Shown one piece after another: positions 6,895 to 10,257 of a DNA stretch of 10,257 nt. The position numbers and the translations under genes are program-made. Below the pieces are notes generated by a model, which saw nothing but the letters and a program-made list of their open reading frames with translations, had not been told where the DNA came from and ran no database searches. The stretch is from CAYYMH01 sp964472785 (GTDB taxonomy: Bacteria; Zhuqueibacterota; Zhuqueibacteria; Thermofontimicrobiales; Thermofontimicrobiaceae). Where the stretch lies: positions 1 to 10,257 of the forward strand of contig CAYYMH010000094.1 in assembly GCA_964472785.1 (NCBI GenBank), read 5' to 3'. The number at the start of each line of letters is the position of its first letter. Position 1 is the stretch's first letter.

Positions 6895-7923
6895 TTAACC
6901 CCATTTTTCTTCTTTGGGTCCTCGCAACATTAATTCTTCCAATGCATCATGTGGACTTTTATTTTCAAAAAGCACTTGATAGACCTGTTGTGTTATTGGC
7001 ATTTCAATTTTATATTTTTTGCTCAGTTCATAAGCCGAACGTGTCGTTTTCACACCTTCCGCCACCATAACCATTTCATTCAAAATATCTTCCAGCGAAC
7101 GTCCTTTTCCGATCTGTTCACCTACGTACCGGTTTCGGCTGTGTTGGCTCATGCACGTCACAATCAAATCACCCATACCGGAAAGTCCGGCAAAGGTAAT
7201 CGGTTGTGCCCCCATTGCCATGCCTAATCTCACAATCTCGACCAACCCACGCGGCTGAAGCGCCGCTTTGGTATTATCCCCGAATCCGGCGCCATCGCAA
7301 ATTCCGGCTGCCAGTGCGATGATGTTTTTCAAAGCGCCACCCAGTTCCACACCAACGATATCATTATTTGTATAAACTCTAAAAACGTTGTTCATAAATA
7401 ATTTCTGAACAAATTCAGCGTTTTCAATTTCCTTGCACGCCGAGACGATTGCAGTGGGAATAGTTTTGCTAACTTCCTCGGCATGGCTCGGACCGGACAA
7501 TGTGACAATCTGCTCTATGGGCAACCATTCAACACATTGTTCCAAAACTTGAGACATTCTCAACAGCGTTTCATTTTCGATTCCTTTGGCGACATTAACA
7601 AAAACCGGAGGCTGATCAAGGCTAAATTTGTTTATTTTCAAAGCGACTTCACGGACTACATGGGATGGTACAGCAATGACAACAACATCTTGATCCGTAA
7701 AAGTTTTTTCTAGGTCATTCTCAATGTGTATTGATTCAGGCACCTTTATGCCAGCCAGAAATTCACTGGCATCCCGCGTGCGAGCTAAATTTTCAGCCGC
7801 TTCCGGACGAAATTCCCAAAGGGTTACTTTATGCTTATTTTGGTGGAGCACCATTGAAAGCGCAATACCCCAGCTGCCAGCACCTAACACAGCGATATTG
7901 TGAGATTCTTTATAAATTCTCAA
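6895..7923 (-). CDS. gpsA: Glycerol-3-phosphate dehydrogenase [NAD(P)+]
   Basis: Cytosolic enzyme reducing dihydroxyacetone phosphate to sn-glycerol-3-phosphate, the precursor of phospholipid backbones. Length 342 residues, as expected. N-terminal dinucleotide-binding loop VLGAGSWG (12-19), conserved VAKGIE (111-116), SGPSHAEE (143-150), catalytic lysine region GGALKNIIALAAG (195-207, K199), NTKAALQPRGLVEI (217-230), SGMGDLIVTC (248-257) and AEGVKT (288-293). The start is TTG (7921-7923): the N-terminus MRIYKESHNIAVLG fits the family, and the TTG overlaps the purM stop as TTGA. The Shine-Dalgarno GGAG (7931-7934) lies within the last codons of purM, 7 nt upstream, so translation is probably coupled. 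The stretch AALQPRG differs slightly from the usual AALxTRG; this looks like natural variation. Confidence 0.96.
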   Translation of the reverse strand: MRIYKESHNIAVLGAGSWGIALSMVLHQNKHKVTLWEFRPEAAENLARTRDASEFLAGIKVPESIHIENDLEKTFTDQDVVVIAVPSHVVREVALKINKFSLDQPPVFVNVAKGIENETLLRMSQVLEQCVEWLPIEQIVTLSGPSHAEEVSKTIPTAIVSACKEIENAEFVQKLFMNNVFRVYTNNDIVGVELGGALKNIIALAAGICDGAGFGDNTKAALQPRGLVEIVRLGMAMGAQPITFAGLSGMGDLIVTCMSQHSRNRYVGEQIGKGRSLEDILNEMVMVAEGVKTTRSAYELSKKYKIEMPITQQVYQVLFENKSPHDALEELMLRGPKEEKWG

Positions 7924-8924
7924 CTGATCTCTCCGATAATAAACGGTTGTTCATTTAAATTTTTTAATAAGTTGACTGCTTTGTCAACATTGTTTTTGTC
8001 AATAATAAAAATGAAACCAACTCCCAAATTAAACACATGACGCATCTCTTCATCGCTCACGTTACCCAGTTTTTGGATTAATTTGAATATCTCCGGTAAC
8101 TCCCAGCTTGACCAATCAATCCTTATTTTATTTCCCGATGGCACAATGCGTTTGGTATTGCCTTCAATACCTCCGCCCGTGATATGGGACATGCCATGCA
8201 ATAGCTGGGAGTCCATGAGAAGTTCAATCGAATTTTTGTAGCTTTTATGGACTTTTAACAATTCATCAGCTAATGTTGAACCCAGCTCTTCAACATATTG
8301 ATCCACCGATAAATTATTCAAATCAAAAAATATTTTTCGAACCAGTGAAAATCCGTTCGTATGCAAACCATTTGACGGAAGCGCGATTAAAATATCTCCT
8401 TTTTTTATTTTTGATCCATCAATGATGTGTTCGCCGTCGATGATACCGACAATGGTACCCGACATATCGTACTCACTTTTGGCATAAAAATCAGGCATTT
8501 CCGCTGTCTCACCACCAATCAGCGCACATCCGGCATTTCGGCATCCGCGAGCCATGCCCTCTACGATGCCAACAACAACATCCGGTTCCAATTTAGCTAC
8601 CGCCAGGTAATCCAAAAAAAACAGCGGCGTTGCCCCGGAAGTCATGATGTCGTTCACACAATGATTGACCAGATCTTCACCGACGGTATTATGAATTCCG
8701 GTCATGAAAGCGATTTTCAATTTCGTGCCCACACCATCGACACTGGAGACGAGTATCGGCTTTTTGTACTTTGAAAAATCGATTTTATAAAATGAACCGA
8801 ATAAACCGATATCGCTGATAACATTTTGGTTAAAAGTTGATTTCGCAATTTTAGCAATTCGTTTTACGCTCAAATCTCCAGCGTCGATATCCACGCCAGC
8901 CGCTTTGTAATTTGCCTGTTTCAA
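7920..8924 (-). CDS. purM: Phosphoribosylformylglycinamidine cyclo-ligase (AIR synthetase)
   Basis: Fifth step of de novo purine synthesis: ATP-dependent ring closure of FGAM to aminoimidazole ribonucleotide; cytosolic homodimer in the family. The 334-residue product carries the classic N-terminus YKAAGVDIDAGD (6-17), SVDGVGTK (61-68), DIMTSGATPLFFLDY (92-106), GGETAEMPDFY (137-147), GLHTNGFSL (186-194), HITGGGIEGN (247-256) and FNLGVGF (298-304). The start is TTG (8922-8924): the family N-terminus begins right there, AAGGA (8932-8936) lies 7 nt upstream, and the TTG overlaps the preceding TGA as TTGA. Its own stop overlaps gpsA in the same way. Complete, with no missing motif. Confidence 0.97.
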   Translation of the reverse strand: MKQANYKAAGVDIDAGDLSVKRIAKIAKSTFNQNVISDIGLFGSFYKIDFSKYKKPILVSSVDGVGTKLKIAFMTGIHNTVGEDLVNHCVNDIMTSGATPLFFLDYLAVAKLEPDVVVGIVEGMARGCRNAGCALIGGETAEMPDFYAKSEYDMSGTIVGIIDGEHIIDGSKIKKGDILIALPSNGLHTNGFSLVRKIFFDLNNLSVDQYVEELGSTLADELLKVHKSYKNSIELLMDSQLLHGMSHITGGGIEGNTKRIVPSGNKIRIDWSSWELPEIFKLIQKLGNVSDEEMRHVFNLGVGFIFIIDKNNVDKAVNLLKNLNEQPFIIGEIS

Positions 8925-9466
8925 ATAGAATTCCTTTTCATTAGATTTTCATATTCTTTCATGTAAATTTTTCGTAAGCGCGCCATGAAATTTATCACAT
9001 ACTTGTTTTTGTAATCCGGATACGTCCAATAATTAAAATGGAAACGATTTTGACGGTAGCGGAGATGAACATCCCCATAGATGCCTTTTCCCAGATAAAT
9101 CCGGTGGTCGAAATTTTTCGTGGTTGCTAACACCACTTTTCCCGGAGCTAAATAACCGGGGTCAATATTTATTTTTCGTTTATTGTCAACTTTGAAGTCA
9201 TTCTCAATTTTATTTGTGGCTATTTTGATGTCAGGTAAAGACTCCGGTCGAATCAGTTTTTTAAAGCCGAACAGCTGTTTCTTTAATCCGGATCCCATCT
9301 CGTGAAAATAGTATTGAGTGTAATCAAAATCGTAAACTGCAGAGACGATTTCAATAGCACCAAATTTTTGTTCCAATAATGATTTTACCTGTTCGAACAG
9401 TTGCCGATCATTAAATGTTACCGCTGTAAAAAGCTTAACATCAACAGGTATTCTCGGTTGTCCCAT
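8921..9466 (-). CDS. DUF4416 family protein
   Basis: Conserved bacterial protein of unknown function, 181 residues, no signal peptide or membrane segment, so probably cytosolic. Recognised by DFDYTQYYFHEMG (46-58), LPDIKIATNKIE (77-88), INIDPGYLAPGKVVLATTKN (99-118), HRIYLGKGIYGDVHLRY (121-137) and WTYPDY (147-152). The conserved charged, histidine and tyrosine residues could form an active or ligand site, but no activity is established to my knowledge. ATG start with GGAG a few bases upstream. It is the first gene of the purM operon, and its TGA overlaps the purM TTG start. That tight coupling hints at a link to purine synthesis or simply to growth-related expression; this is inference only. 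Confidence 0.88.
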   Translation of the reverse strand: MGQPRIPVDVKLFTAVTFNDRQLFEQVKSLLEQKFGAIEIVSAVYDFDYTQYYFHEMGSGLKKQLFGFKKLIRPESLPDIKIATNKIENDFKVDNKRKINIDPGYLAPGKVVLATTKNFDHRIYLGKGIYGDVHLRYRQNRFHFNYWTYPDYKNKYVINFMARLRKIYMKEYENLMKRNSI

Positions 9467-9516
9467 GCCGCTCCAACAATAGTAAACTTAATAACTTCAA
9501 AATTCAAAGATAGTTA

Positions 9517-9544
9517 AATTTAGAAATTAATTGTTAAATGTCAA
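9517..9544 (-). promoter_or_regulatory. Proximal promoter of the DUF4416-purM-gpsA-asnS operon
   Basis: Minus strand: perfect -35 TTGACA (9539-9544), 16-nt spacer, -10 TAAATT (9517-9522, 4 of 6). The predicted leader is about 40 nt. It shares the TTGAC core of the pgi and CsgG-like promoters. Confidence 0.5.
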
Positions 9545-9692
9545 GGAAAAATTCAGATTTTTAGCCGAACTATACGTTCACTTTTGATAAATTTCAGTAG
9601 TCGGCGTCTAATTTAATCCAACTTGCCACTTAATTGATTGGTTATTTCACAATGTAATTTTTTCTCAGTTTCAATATGAAAAACTATGTGGT

Positions 9693-9722
9693 ATTTTAAT
9701 TGTAAACCCATTTATCAGTCAA
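9693..9722 (-). promoter_or_regulatory. Possible distal promoter toward DUF4416
   Basis: Minus strand: TTGACT (9717-9722), 18-nt spacer, TAAAAT (9693-9698, 5 of 6). It is about 225 nt from the DUF4416 start and overlaps the left arm of the 9700-9755 inverted repeat. It could be a second, regulated promoter or a chance match. Confidence 0.25.
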
Positions 9723-9755
9723 CAGTGATTGTTATGATAATTGTTGTGTTTACAA
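9700..9755. repeat. Spaced inverted repeat, possible operator
   Basis: TTGTAAAC (9700-9707) and GTTTACAA (9748-9755) are exact reverse complements 40 nt apart. The right arm is part of a local near-palindrome TGTTTACAAACA. A third pairing, GTTGTGT (9743-9749) with ACACAAC (9770-9776), overlaps it. The cluster lies about 30-105 nt upstream of the sigma-54-type site, a position compatible with an activator site, but short arms in AT-rich DNA can arise by chance. Confidence 0.35.
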
Positions 9756-9802
9756 ACAGTTAAAGCTTCACACAACTTTATCGTTTTTTCCCATAAGAAA
9801 GC

Positions 9803-9817
9803 TGGCATTTTATTTGC
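9803..9817 (+). promoter_or_regulatory. Sigma-54 (-24/-12) type promoter
   Basis: TGGCATTTTATTTGC fits the RpoN consensus TGGCAC-N5-TTGC at 9 of 10 defined positions, with the required GG-N10-GC spacing (GG 9804-9805, GC 9816-9817). Transcription would start near 9829, about 40 nt before the ATG of the plus-strand ORF. It lies in intergenic DNA and points at a gene, which strengthens the call. No enhancer-binding regulator gene is in the window. Confidence 0.5.
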
Positions 9818-9869
9818 GTAATGAAATCCTATATTATCCATATTATTCGTTTTATATGTTGAGAATCAG

Positions 9870-10190
9870 ATGAAATCAAAAAAATACAATACACAAAAAA
9901 GGCAAAAGCAAGCGCTTATCAGAGAACATCTTTCTTTGAGCACGTTCAAAGTGACGCATTCATTCATTATAAAGTCAAGACTTTTCAATCCGTTTAATTC
10001 TATAAATTTAGACCTTGCGTTTATCATTAACGACTCTAACGATCAAATGGTCGGATATTATTCGATTGGCGTATTTGAAAAATTAGAACGCGAGAGCCGA
10101 AATTATGCTTATAAATCTATTTCAAATAAAAACAGTTATGATGATAAAGATGAAAAACGAAATTTAATAAAGTGTATTGCAAAAGCATAA
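9870..10190 (+). CDS. Hypothetical protein, 106 residues
   Basis: I do not recognise this protein. It is an open frame of 106 codons in AT-rich DNA, longer than expected by chance there, and not a shadow of another gene. The N-terminus is strongly basic (MKSKKYNTQKRQKQALIREH). The middle is mixed hydrophobic and strand-like (SINLDLAFIINDSNDQ, MVGYYSIGVFEKLE). The C-terminus is highly charged (SYDDKDEKRNLIKC). There is no signal peptide or membrane helix. The Shine-Dalgarno is weak (GAG 6 nt before the ATG). It is divergent from the DUF4416 operon and lies downstream of the sigma-54-type site, so it could be an RpoN-dependent small protein. It could also be a decayed fragment of a larger gene. 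Nothing recognisable follows it in the last 67 nt. Confidence 0.5.
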   Translation: MKSKKYNTQKRQKQALIREHLSLSTFKVTHSFIIKSRLFNPFNSINLDLAFIINDSNDQMVGYYSIGVFEKLERESRNYAYKSISNKNSYDDKDEKRNLIKCIAKA

Positions 10191-10257
10191 ATAAGTGAAT
10201 TTATAGACTTCTGCAAAATAAGAAACGACAATAAAATGGTTAACAAATGTACAGTAG

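Larger units (their letters stand above)
9467..9869. other. AT-rich divergent intergenic region
   Basis: 403 nt without a supported gene between the DUF4416 operon (leftward) and the plus-strand ORF (rightward). It contains two candidate minus-strand sigma-70-type promoters, overlapping inverted repeats at 9700-9776 and a sigma-54-type site at 9803-9817, each listed separately. Nothing recognisable is seen in 9600-9690 or 9818-9869. Confidence 0.7.

Noticed and set aside
9706..9745. A plus-strand sigma-70 promoter TTATCA-N17-TATGAT for the small ORF
   Set aside because: The -35 matches only 4 of 6, and the site is far from the ORF in AT-rich DNA; the sigma-54-type site is a better candidate.
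1..10257. CRISPR array, tRNA or rRNA gene, insertion sequence, toxin-antitoxin or defence system
   Set aside because: No regularly spaced direct repeats, cloverleaf-like segments, transposase motifs or recognisable defence domains were found on either strand.

Overview
The window is a compact bacterial chromosomal segment, AT-rich (roughly 40% GC by eye), with ten well-supported genes all on the minus strand and one short unrecognised ORF on the plus strand at the right edge. A PorV/FadL-like outer-membrane barrel and a CsgG-domain envelope protein show a diderm. Together with a short Bacillus-type Pgi, a DUF4416 protein and TTGAC-type promoters, this suggests a deep-branching lineage near the FCB group (for example Calditrichota, KSB1 or Marinimicrobia). 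That placement is inference and cannot be fixed from this sequence alone.

Layout, read in the direction of minus-strand transcription (right to left). (1) 9466 to 5561: DUF4416 protein, purM, gpsA, asnS. DUF4416/purM and purM/gpsA overlap by 4 nt at TTGA, so both downstream genes start with TTG inside the preceding gene's TGA stop. gpsA and asnS are 38 nt apart. (2) 5560 to 5408: a 153-nt gap with a degenerate inverted repeat. (3) 5407 to 4089: a TIGR00725/LOG-type Rossmann protein (TTG start), an acylphosphatase and apt, closely spaced. (4) 3968 to 1565: a TPR/CsgG/FlgT_C-like secreted protein followed by a PorV/FadL-like barrel, with its own promoter (4017-4045) and a strong intrinsic terminator (1511-1545). 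(5) 1365 to 61: pgi with its own promoter (1400-1428), followed by a perfect 19-bp inverted repeat at the left edge.

Functionally most of this is housekeeping: purine synthesis and salvage (purM, apt), glycolysis (pgi), phospholipid precursor synthesis (gpsA) and tRNA charging (asnS). The envelope pair (CsgG-like plus barrel) is the only clearly non-core cellular function.

The least explained part is the right end. A 403-nt AT-rich intergenic region holds candidate minus-strand sigma-70-type promoters for the DUF4416-purM operon, overlapping inverted repeats, and a good match to a sigma-54 (-24/-12) promoter pointing right, 53 nt upstream of the unrecognised 106-residue ORF. I see no CRISPR array, tRNA, rRNA, transposase, phage gene or defence system, and no convincing new multi-gene system.
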